6,309 nt of DNA from Devosia sp. (GTDB lineage Bacteria > Pseudomonadota > Alphaproteobacteria > Rhizobiales > Devosiaceae), in contig JAEUMC010000609.1 of assembly GCA_016793415.1 (NCBI GenBank), positions 1 to 6,309 of the forward strand, written 5' to 3'. Of this stretch, positions 1 to 5,442 are shown in pieces (position 1 is the first letter of the stretch; every line of letters starts with the position of its first letter). The notes beneath the pieces are model-generated. The model saw only the letters and a program-made list of their open reading frames with translations. It did not search any database and was not told the origin of the DNA. A program made the translations under genes and the position numbers.

Positions 1-617
1 AGCGGCTCAACCCGCGCACCTGCCGGGTGGTGGCCTTGCCGGCCCCCACCAACAAGGAACAGGGCCAGTGGTACTTCCAGCGTTACGTGCCGCACCTGCC
101 GTCAGCCGGTGAAATGGTGCTGTTCGACCGCTCCTGGTACAATCGCGCCGGCGTCGAGCGCGTAATGGGCTTCTGCAACCCCGAGCAGCTGGAAGAGTTC
201 TTTGAGACCGTGCCGGACTTCGAGCGCATGCTGGTCCGCTCGGGCATCATCCTCGTCAAGTACTGGTTCTCGATCACCGACGAGGAGCAGGAATTCCGCT
301 TCAAGATGCGTATCCACGACCCGCTGAAGCAGTGGAAGCTCAGCCCCATGGACCTCGAGAGCCGGGTGCACTGGGAAGACTATACCCGCGCCAAGGAGGA
401 GATGTTCGACCGCACCCATACGGACGAAGCCCCATGGTGGGTGGTGCAGGCGGTGGACAAGAAGCGGGCGCGACTGAACATGATTTCCCACCTGCTGAGC
501 CAGGTGGACTACGAAGATGTGCCCAAGCACGACGTGGAGCTGCCGGCTCGCGTACGCCACGCCGACTATGTGCGGCACGCGGTGAAACCGGAGCTCTATG
601 TTCCGGAGGTCTACTGA
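1..617 (+). CDS. ppk2: Polyphosphate kinase 2 (PPK2 family), 5'-truncated by the window edge
   Basis: PPK2 enzymes are cytosolic P-loop kinases that move phosphate between inorganic polyphosphate and nucleotides, usually NDP to NTP in class I. The frame is open from base 3, so the gene starts upstream and about 204 residues are visible. The fragment begins in the conserved block RLNPRTCRVVALPAPT, followed by QWYFQRYV. The Walker B-like motif DRSWYNR is at 126-146, and the lid/C-terminal blocks WKLSPMD and EAPWWVV follow, ending at TGA 615-617. Family members are about 300 residues, so roughly the first 90-100, including the Walker A loop, are outside the window. The GTG at 27 is internal and not a start. 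It converges on the GFA gene with a 7-bp overlap. Family assignment is very safe. Class I (ADP-phosphorylating) is inferred from the one-domain C-terminal layout and not shown. Confidence 0.95.
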   Translation, partial: RLNPRTCRVVALPAPTNKEQGQWYFQRYVPHLPSAGEMVLFDRSWYNRAGVERVMGFCNPEQLEEFFETVPDFERMLVRSGIILVKYWFSITDEEQEFRFKMRIHDPLKQWKLSPMDLESRVHWEDYTRAKEEMFDRTHTDEAPWWVVQAVDKKRARLNMISHLLSQVDYEDVPKHDVELPARVRHADYVRHAVKPELYVPEVY

Positions 618-1132
618 GATCCTGGAGCGTCCCCAACGCCCTCCTCGGGGGCGTGGGGCGTTCTTGCCCGGGCAAAGCCTCGCCGCAGTCGCTCCATCGA
701 AGCGGCGGGCCACAGATCGTCCTCGTAGTAGATGTCGAAGGCGGGAACCTCGGGCGACAGTGTGATCCACGGCTGCCTGGAGCGGGTGAAGACGTGGGCT
801 TGCGGGACGAGCGCGGTGGGATCGTCGAGTGTCCCGACGCGGACAAACCGACGCCAACCCTTGTTGCCGTAGTCGCTCCACACCGCAACCTGGCAGAGCG
901 GACAGCGGAAGATGATCTGCGGCTCGCCACTGGGCGTTGGCACCGGCACCGGCACGGGGTCGCCCCCGGTCGTCCTCATGCGATCTGCCTCGATGATCGC
1001 GTTGATGACGAACGCCCCGCCCGTCTGTCGCTGACAATCAAGGCAGTGGCAGCACTGGACGAACATCGGCGTATCCAGCAGTTCGTAGCGGACGTGCCCA
1101 CACGCACACCCGCCCCTCAGCGGATAGGTCAT
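611..1132 (-). CDS. GFA family (Mss4-like fold) zinc-binding protein
   Basis: This 173-residue protein has the layout of the GFA family, named after the glutathione-dependent formaldehyde-activating enzyme, whose members bind zinc in a beta-rich Mss4-like fold. Visible ligands are the CxC pair C9/C11 in GGCACG, the CHCLDC cluster (C28, C30, C33) followed by QRQTGGAF, and the CPLC pair C77/C80 after a strand ending in IIFR. The middle contains a short PVPVPVP run encoded by a hexanucleotide repeat. The last ~20 residues (rich in P, E, G) look like an unconserved tail. The ATG at 1132-1130 has the Shine-Dalgarno GAGGGAG six bases upstream and a good promoter behind it, so it is probably monocistronic. 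Its TAG overlaps the PPK2 stop region by 7 bp. Family membership is clear. The substrate is unknown: most GFA proteins are not proven to act on formaldehyde-glutathione adducts. Confidence 0.93.
   Translation of the reverse strand: MTYPLRGGCACGHVRYELLDTPMFVQCCHCLDCQRQTGGAFVINAIIEADRMRTTGGDPVPVPVPTPSGEPQIIFRCPLCQVAVWSDYGNKGWRRFVRVGTLDDPTALVPQAHVFTRSRQPWITLSPEVPAFDIYYEDDLWPAASMERLRRGFARARTPHAPEEGVGDAPGSQ
628..665 (+). terminator. Probable terminator hairpin of the PPK2 gene, embedded in the convergent GFA gene
   Basis: Eleven bases after the PPK2 stop, CCCC(A)ACGCCC at 631-641 pairs with GGGCGTGGGG at 649-658. This gives ten G/C-rich pairs with a single bulged A and a 7-base loop. Two more pairs are possible outside a bulged T (C628-G660, G629-C659). 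The stem is followed on the + strand by TTCTT at 661-665. It looks like a Rho-independent terminator with a weak T tract. It also encodes part of the C-terminal tail of the opposing GFA protein, so its function is inferred from position and structure only. Confidence 0.5.
939..956. repeat. Short tandem hexanucleotide repeat inside the GFA gene
   Basis: GGCACC, GGCACC and GGCACG follow one another, giving about three copies of a 6-bp unit. On the coding (-) strand this makes the alternating Pro-Val run of the GFA protein, in the loop before the CPLC zinc pair. Because the unit is 6 bp, a gain or loss would keep the reading frame. Confidence 0.6.
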
Positions 1133-1138
1133 CGCTTT

Positions 1139-1145
1139 CTCCCTC
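1139..1145 (-). promoter_or_regulatory. Ribosome binding site of the GFA gene
   Basis: GAGGGAG on the - strand ends six bases before the ATG at 1132. It is a strong purine-rich Shine-Dalgarno and supports the chosen start. Confidence 0.75.
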
Positions 1146-1152
1146 GCGGGCG

Positions 1153-1180
1153 ATCATAGCCGCTGGCCGGTGCTTCTCAA
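1153..1180 (-). promoter_or_regulatory. Sigma-70-type promoter for the GFA gene
   Basis: On the - strand, TTGAGA (1180-1175, five of six matches to TTGACA) is followed after 16 bp by TATGAT (1158-1153, five of six matches to TATAAT). Transcription would start near 1146, leaving a leader of only about 14 nt that still contains the Shine-Dalgarno. Spacing and matches are unusually good for such GC-rich DNA, which makes a real promoter likely. Confidence 0.65.
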
Positions 1181-1218
1181 GCCGGATGCGTTCGCGGACA
1201 CCCGGGTAGCCCCCTGAG

Positions 1219-1231
1219 GCGGCGACGCCGC
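1219..1231. repeat. Small perfect inverted repeat in the divergent intergenic gap
   Basis: GCGGCG and CGCCGC flank a single A, giving a perfect 6-bp palindrome with a 1-bp centre, between the GFA promoter and the small + strand ORF. It could be an operator for a dimeric regulator, but palindromes of this composition arise easily in GC-rich DNA. The rest of the gap (1181-1281) shows no convincing + strand promoter. Confidence 0.3.
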
Positions 1232-1281
1232 GAAATGTCGAATCGTCCACAGGCGGCTCGACCATCCCTCGTGACAACCGC

Positions 1282-1286
1282 AGGAG
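1282..1286 (+). promoter_or_regulatory. Ribosome binding site of the small ORF
   Basis: AGGAG lies directly against the ATG at 1287 but six bases before the ATG at 1293. The second ATG therefore has proper Shine-Dalgarno spacing and is the preferred start. Confidence 0.5.
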
Positions 1287-1292
1287 ATGGAC

Positions 1293-1592
1293 ATGGACTG
1301 GACGCGGATGGGAGTGCAGTGGGGCGGTGAGGACTCGCTGGAGCGGCTGGCGGCGAAGCGCGCCTGGTTGCTGGGCGTTGGCACCGAGATCGAAGGCGGA
1401 GATGACGAGTTACGGCAGCTCATCGCCTTGAAGCGGGCCGAGGTGAGGCGTATGCCTCTCGCTTCTGTTTTTGCGAAGGTTTTCCAATGGCTCAGGGTAA
1501 CAACCCAATCGATCCGGTCAAACTCGACAAGCTCGCGGAAGTGGCGATCAAGGTGGGGCTCCAGCTCCAGCCCGGGCAGGACCTGGTCCTGA
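1293..1592 (+). CDS. Small hypothetical protein, overlapping the M29 peptidase gene out of frame
   Basis: I do not recognise this protein. From the ATG at 1293 it has 99 codons (101 from 1287). Up to about base 1446 it looks like a genuine gene: it has a well-spaced AGGAG, nearly all third positions are G or C, and the product is plausible, beginning MDWTRMGVQWGG and then forming a charged Leu/Ala/Arg/Glu-rich helical stretch (SLERLAAKRAW, ELRQLIALKRAEVRR). After that the codon bias collapses (CCT, GCT, TCT, GTT, TTT). From 1487 the frame is merely the out-of-phase shadow of the peptidase gene, giving a Ser/Arg-rich tail that looks non-biological. The true product may be only about 50-60 residues. 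A TGA in another frame at 1444-1446 suggests that a one-base indel removed the original stop. No signal peptide or membrane segment is visible. If real, it is probably co-transcribed with the peptidase gene. Confidence 0.4.
   Translation: MDWTRMGVQWGGEDSLERLAAKRAWLLGVGTEIEGGDDELRQLIALKRAEVRRMPLASVFAKVFQWLRVTTQSIRSNSTSSRKWRSRWGSSSSPGRTWS
1475..1479 (+). promoter_or_regulatory. Ribosome binding site of the M29 aminopeptidase gene
   Basis: GAAGG ends seven bases before the ATG at 1487. It lies in a locally T-rich stretch (1461-1483) that contrasts with the GC-rich DNA on both sides and looks like intergenic spacer, although the small ORF is nominally open through it. Confidence 0.6.
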
Positions 1593-2731
1593 CCGCGCCG
1601 ATGGCGGCGCTGCCGCTGGTGCGCAAGATCACCGAGCATGCCTACAAAGCCGGCGCCGGCATCGTGCAGCCCATCTTCTCGGACGAGGAGATCACCCTCA
1701 ATCGCTACCGTCATGCGGCCGATGCCAGCTTCGACAAAGCGCCGGGCTGGCTGTTCGAAGGCATGGCCAAGGCGTTCGACGGCAATGCGGCGCGGCTCGC
1801 CATTTCGGGCGACAACCCGATGATGCTGGCGGGCGAGGATCCGGCCAAGGTGGCGCGCGCCAACCGCGCCACCTCGATGGCCTACAAGCCGGCGCTGGAA
1901 AAGATCACCGGCTTCGACATCAACTGGAACATCGTCTCCTACCCCAATGCCAGCTGGGCCAGGCTGGTGTTCCCGAACGATCCGGAAGAGGTCGCCGTGA
2001 AGAAGCTCGCCGACGCGATCTTCGCGGCGAGCCGGGTGGACGTCGACGATCCGATCGGCGCCTGGAAGGCCCATAATGCCAAGCTCAAGGAGCGCTGGAC
2101 CTGGCTCAACGGCCAGCAGTTCGCCGCGCTGCACTATGTCGGCCCTGGCACCGACCTCACCATTGGCCTTGCCGATGAGCACCGCTGGAAGGGCGGTGCG
2201 TCGGAAGCCAAGAACGGCATCACCTGCAACCCGAACATCCCGACCGAGGAAGTGTTCACCACGCCGCACAGCCAGCGGGTCGAGGGCTATGTCCGCTCGA
2301 CCAAGCCGCTGAGCCACAACGGCACGCTGATCGCCGATATCGAGGTGAAGTTCGAGGGCGGGCGGATCGTCGAAGCCAAGGCCTCCAAGGGCGAGGCGGT
2401 GCTGCAGAAGGTGCTCGATACCGACGAGGGCTCGCGCCGGCTGGGCGAAGTGGCGCTGGTGCCGCATTCGTCGCCGATCAGCAAAAGCGGCGTGCTGTTC
2501 TACAATACGCTGTTCGACGAAAATGCCGCGAGCCACATCGCTCTGGGCCAGTGCTACGCCGATTGCTTCATCAACGGCACCAAGATGAGCCCCGACGAGA
2601 TCGCCAGGCGCGGCGGCAACAAGAGCCTGATCCATATCGACTGGATGATCGGTTCGGACAAGATCGACATCGACGGCATCAAGGCCGACGGCTCTAAGGT
2701 ACCGGTGATGCGCAAGGGCGAGTGGGCCTGA
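1487..2731 (+). CDS. M29 family metallo-aminopeptidase
   Basis: At 414 residues this is the normal length for family M29 (AmpS/AmpT, thermophilic aminopeptidase type), cytosolic dimeric enzymes with two metal ions that remove N-terminal residues from peptides. The start is fixed by a spaced GAAGG and by the typical N-terminal block KLDKLAEVAIKVGLQLQPGQ. The C-terminal catalytic domain keeps the expected ligands: E255 in NIPTEEVFT, E321 in LGEVALVPH, H350 in ENAASHIALG, and H383 and D385 in LIHIDWMIGS. The E-E and E-H spacings (66 and 29) match what I recall of the Thermus enzyme. The conserved Tyr in LFYNTLFDENAASH (Y339) is also present. There is no signal peptide. It appears intact and functional; exact substrate preference cannot be read from sequence. 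It may share a transcript with the small ORF upstream, and a hairpin terminator follows. Confidence 0.96.
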   Translation: MAQGNNPIDPVKLDKLAEVAIKVGLQLQPGQDLVLTAPMAALPLVRKITEHAYKAGAGIVQPIFSDEEITLNRYRHAADASFDKAPGWLFEGMAKAFDGNAARLAISGDNPMMLAGEDPAKVARANRATSMAYKPALEKITGFDINWNIVSYPNASWARLVFPNDPEEVAVKKLADAIFAASRVDVDDPIGAWKAHNAKLKERWTWLNGQQFAALHYVGPGTDLTIGLADEHRWKGGASEAKNGITCNPNIPTEEVFTTPHSQRVEGYVRSTKPLSHNGTLIADIEVKFEGGRIVEAKASKGEAVLQKVLDTDEGSRRLGEVALVPHSSPISKSGVLFYNTLFDENAASHIALGQCYADCFINGTKMSPDEIARRGGNKSLIHIDWMIGSDKIDIDGIKADGSKVPVMRKGEWA

Positions 2732-2756
2732 TCCCGAGGCTCGCGTTCAGCGAACC

Positions 2757-2763
2757 TTAACCA
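2757..2763 (+). promoter_or_regulatory. TTAACCA element upstream of the PAS-GGDEF-EAL gene (CtrA half-site-like)
   Basis: TTAACCA lies in the intergenic region, about 110 bp before the cyclic-di-GMP gene. It resembles the half-site of the alphaproteobacterial cell-cycle regulator CtrA (TTAA-N7-TTAA, half-site TTAACC). The second half is not present: the bases seven downstream read CAAA. A related TTAACC is found upstream of the next PAS gene. The regulatory role is inference. Confidence 0.25.
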
Positions 2764-2780
2764 ACGGCAAACTTGTCATC

Positions 2781-2807
2781 GCGGCGGCGAGCAATCGCCG
2801 CCGTTCT
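2781..2807 (+). terminator. Rho-independent-like terminator after the M29 gene
   Basis: CGGCGGCGA (2782-2790) and TCGCCGCCG (2795-2803) form a perfect 9-bp stem closed by the stable GNRA tetraloop GCAA, with a possible further G-U pair outside. It is followed only by TTCT, so the T tract is weak. It lies 50 bp after the peptidase stop and about 70 bp before the next gene, the right place to separate two transcription units. Confidence 0.6.
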
Positions 2808-2872
2808 ATGCAGCGCGATTAATGTTTTGGCGCGTTTCGGTTGCGTAGCATCCGAGCGAGGCTGAGGATCGC

Positions 2873-5368
2873 ATGCGCAATACAGGCACCGTGTCGAGGG
2901 GCACACCGCCGGCCGAGGCTGCGGCAGAGACGCTGCGGCTGATCGGCAGCGCCACCGGCATTTCGGTGTGGACCTGGCACGCCCTCACCGATCGGGTCTA
3001 CCACTCGGCCAACACCATTCGCGGCGAAGCACTCGACCAGGGGGTGCCGTTGGCGCAGATGCTGGCGAAACTCCACGCATCGGACCGGGCGCGGGTGCGG
3101 CGGCGACTGCATGCCGCGGTGCGCAGCGGCAAATCCGGCTCGTTCCGGTTCCGCGGCCTGCCGCTTGGAGAGGCGGTTCGCGAGTATACCGCAGCGCATT
3201 TTCCACTCGGCCCGAACGAAGTGCAGGTGATCGTACAGGACGTGACCCGCACGACGCTGGCCGAACGGGCGCTGCGCGAGAGCGAAGATCATTACCGCAC
3301 CGCCGTCGACCTCAACCCCGAGGTGATGTGGCTTGCCGACCCCGAGGGCAACATCATCGAGTTCGGGCCGCGCTGGCTCGAAATGGTCGAACTCAACACC
3401 GAGGAGACGCTGGGCCAGGGGTGGGCAAGCGTCGTGCACCCCGACGACCTCGAGCCGACCATCGCCGAATGGACGCGTTCGCTGGCGAGCGGCGAGCCGC
3501 TCGACATCACCTATCGCATCCGGCTCAAGAGCGGCGACTATCGCTGGATGCGGGCGCGGGCGGCGGCGCGACGCGACAAGCTCGGACAGATCGTGCGTTG
3601 GTACGGCACGCTCGAAGATATCCACGACCGGCGCATGGCGGAGGCGGCGCTGCGTGAAAGCGACGCCTTTGCCCGTTCGATTCTCGAAGCCAGCACCATG
3701 GCGATAGAGGTACTCGACAGCGAGGGCCGGCTGATCTTCATGAACGGGCCGGGCGTCCGCATCATGGAGGTCGACGATTTCGCGGCGATCCGCGGGCTGA
3801 CGTTCGAGCAGTTCTGGCCGGAAGAGCAGCGGCCGGCGATCCGCGCCGCGGTTGCCGCGGCGCAGCAGGGCGAAACAGTGCGCCACACGCTGTTCGGACC
3901 GACTGCCAAGGGCAAGCCGCGCTGGTGGGACATCAGCGTGTCGCCGATCCTTGGCGCCGACGGAACGGTGGCGCGGCTATTGGCGCTGTCCCGCGACGTA
4001 ACCGAGGCCAAGCAGAACGAGGCCGAGGTGGTGGCTGCCGCCAGGCGGCTCGAATACCTGGCCCGGCACGACACGCTGACCGGGCTGCCCAATCGTATGC
4101 AGTTCCAGGAGGGGATGGACGCGGCGCTGCTGGGACTGAACGCCGGCAGGGCACTGGCGGTGCTTTCCATCGATCTCGACGACTTCAAGCTGGTGAACGA
4201 CACATTGGGGCATCTCGCCGGCGACGTGTTGCTGCGCGAGGTGGCCGGGCGGCTCAGTCGAAGCGCCGGCAAACGCGACCTAGCGGCCCGGCTGGGCGGC
4301 GACGAGTTCGCGCTGCTGATGCCGGTAGAGCGCCCGGAGGAGGCTGCGACGAGGGCGCAGGCGATCCTCGCGGCGCTGGCCGATCCATTCCAGATCGACG
4401 GCGAAACGGTGAATATCGGAGCCAGTATCGGCATTGCCATTGCGCCGCGCGACGGGCTGAGCACGGAGAGCCTCCTGCAATATGCCGATGTGGCGCTCTA
4501 CCGGGTGAAGAGCGAAAAGGGGCGCGACTTCCGCTTCTTCGAGCCGGCAATGGACCAGGCGTTGCGCGAGCGGCGCGAGATGAAGCGCGACCTGTCGCTG
4601 GCGCTGAGCCGGGGCGAACTGAGCGTCATGTACCAGCCGCAGATCGATATCGGCAGCAATCGACTGGTCGGCTTCGAAGCGCTGCTGCGCTGGGACAGTG
4701 CGACCCACGGGGCGGTATCGCCGATGGTGTTCGTCCCGCTGGCGGAGGAGAGCGGGCTGATCGACGCGATGGGGGCCTTCGTGCTGCGCGAGGCCTGCCG
4801 TGAGGCGGCGCATTGGCCGGAGGCGCTGTCGCTGGCGGTAAACCTGTCGCCGGCGCAGTTCCGCAACCGTGCGGTGGTGCGCACCGTGGCCGACGCGCTG
4901 GCGGAAACCGGCTTCAAGCCGGCACGGCTGGAGCTCGAGATCACCGAGTCGGTGCTGTTCGACGAAAGCGCCGAGGCGCTGGCCTCGCTCGAAGAACTGC
5001 ACCGGATGGGCATCAGGGTGGCGCTCGACGATTTCGGCACCGGCTATTCGTCGCTGAGCTACCTGCGGCGTTTTGCGTTCGACAAGATCAAGATCGACCG
5101 CTCGTTCGTCGCCGACCTGCCCGGGGCTGACGACTCAGCGGCGATCGTCCGCGCCATCATCGGGCTGGGGCGCTCGCTGAAGACGCGGGTGACGGCCGAG
5201 GGCGTCGAGAGCTGGGAGCAGTTGCTGATGCTGCGAGCCGAAGGCTGCAACGAGGCGCAGGGTTACCTGTTCAGCCGGCCGTTGCCACCGGTGGAGGCAC
5301 GGGCATTGGCAAGAAGCGGCGTCGAAGGGCAGTCGGTGATCGGCAGACACCGGCAACAGCAGGGCTGA
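2873..5368 (+). CDS. PAS-PAS-PAS-GGDEF-EAL cyclic-di-GMP signalling protein
   Basis: This 831-residue soluble protein makes and/or degrades the second messenger cyclic-di-GMP under control of its PAS sensors. Three PAS units are seen at about residues 22-130, 138-252 and 265-380. The second is typical PAS_3 with a VVHPDDLEP block, and linkers ALRESE/ALRESD separate them. The GGDEF domain (about 392-553) has D434 in SIDLDDFK, FKLVND and an intact GGDEF at 475-479. The inhibitory I-site, normally RxxD five residues before, reads GKRD (466-469), so its arginine is missing. The EAL domain (about 568-815) is intact: EALLRW (E602), VNLSPAQF, EITES, LDDFGTGYSSL (D719, D720), KIKIDRSFV (K740), TAEGVES (E776) and EAQGYLFSRPLP (Q796). 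No membrane segment or signal peptide is visible, so it is cytoplasmic. GAGGA sits four bases before the ATG. Both activities look possible; which dominates cannot be told from sequence. A second PAS gene follows 74 bp downstream. Confidence 0.97.
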   Translation: MRNTGTVSRGTPPAEAAAETLRLIGSATGISVWTWHALTDRVYHSANTIRGEALDQGVPLAQMLAKLHASDRARVRRRLHAAVRSGKSGSFRFRGLPLGEAVREYTAAHFPLGPNEVQVIVQDVTRTTLAERALRESEDHYRTAVDLNPEVMWLADPEGNIIEFGPRWLEMVELNTEETLGQGWASVVHPDDLEPTIAEWTRSLASGEPLDITYRIRLKSGDYRWMRARAAARRDKLGQIVRWYGTLEDIHDRRMAEAALRESDAFARSILEASTMAIEVLDSEGRLIFMNGPGVRIMEVDDFAAIRGLTFEQFWPEEQRPAIRAAVAAAQQGETVRHTLFGPTAKGKPRWWDISVSPILGADGTVARLLALSRDVTEAKQNEAEVVAAARRLEYLARHDTLTGLPNRMQFQEGMDAALLGLNAGRALAVLSIDLDDFKLVNDTLGHLAGDVLLREVAGRLSRSAGKRDLAARLGGDEFALLMPVERPEEAATRAQAILAALADPFQIDGETVNIGASIGIAIAPRDGLSTESLLQYADVALYRVKSEKGRDFRFFEPAMDQALRERREMKRDLSLALSRGELSVMYQPQIDIGSNRLVGFEALLRWDSATHGAVSPMVFVPLAEESGLIDAMGAFVLREACREAAHWPEALSLAVNLSPAQFRNRAVVRTVADALAETGFKPARLELEITESVLFDESAEALASLEELHRMGIRVALDDFGTGYSSLSYLRRFAFDKIKIDRSFVADLPGADDSAAIVRAIIGLGRSLKTRVTAEGVESWEQLLMLRAEGCNEAQGYLFSRPLPPVEARALARSGVEGQSVIGRHRQQQG

Positions 5369-5381
5369 TAAACACCAATAC

Positions 5382-5387
5382 TTAACC
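5382..5387 (+). promoter_or_regulatory. TTAACC element upstream of the second PAS gene
   Basis: TTAACC lies 55 bp before the ATG at 5443, inside the short gap after the GGDEF-EAL gene. It matches the element at 2757 and resembles a CtrA half-site, but has no second half at the expected spacing. Regulation is inferred only. Confidence 0.22.
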
Positions 5388-5415
5388 GGGCTGCGGCTAG
5401 CGTTCGGCTGCACCC
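5388..5415 (+). other. Hairpin in the gap between the two PAS signalling genes
   Basis: GGG(C)TGCGGCT (5388-5398) can pair with GGCTGCACCC (5406-5415), giving ten pairs including two G-U, one bulged C and a 7-base loop. No T tract follows, so it is not a standard terminator. It could be a weak attenuator, an mRNA-stabilising structure or chance pairing in GC-rich DNA. Confidence 0.3.
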
Positions 5416-5442
5416 GCACTTCCTGCCCCGTCACGGACCCTG

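Noticed and set aside
27..617. Reading the PPK2 gene as a complete 196-residue protein starting at GTG 27
   Set aside because: The upstream codons in the same frame encode conserved PPK2 residues (RLNPRTCR), and the Walker A loop would be missing, so the gene is cut by the window edge.
102..1037. A 311-codon - strand frame spanning the PPK2 and GFA genes
   Set aside because: It overlaps two well-supported genes in the wrong frame, and the translation is low-complexity Arg/His-rich.
1038..1277. A 79-codon - strand frame covering the GFA promoter and start
   Set aside because: It overlaps the GFA coding start out of frame and runs through the good promoter and Shine-Dalgarno; the composition is not protein-like.
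1154..2635. A 493-codon open frame on the - strand opposite the M29 gene
   Set aside because: It mirrors the peptidase gene; high-GC codon bias keeps the antisense frame free of stops. The product has no recognisable domain, and the + strand gene is certain.
2825..2851. A possible promoter TTTTGG / TAGCAT before the PAS-GGDEF-EAL gene
   Set aside because: The -35 match is poor and the spacing is only 15 bp; no better sigma-70 pair is visible in the gap.
2819..3886. A 355-codon open frame on the - strand opposite the PAS region
   Set aside because: It is antisense to clear PAS domains, with His/Arg/Pro-rich composition typical of shadow frames and no recognisable motif.
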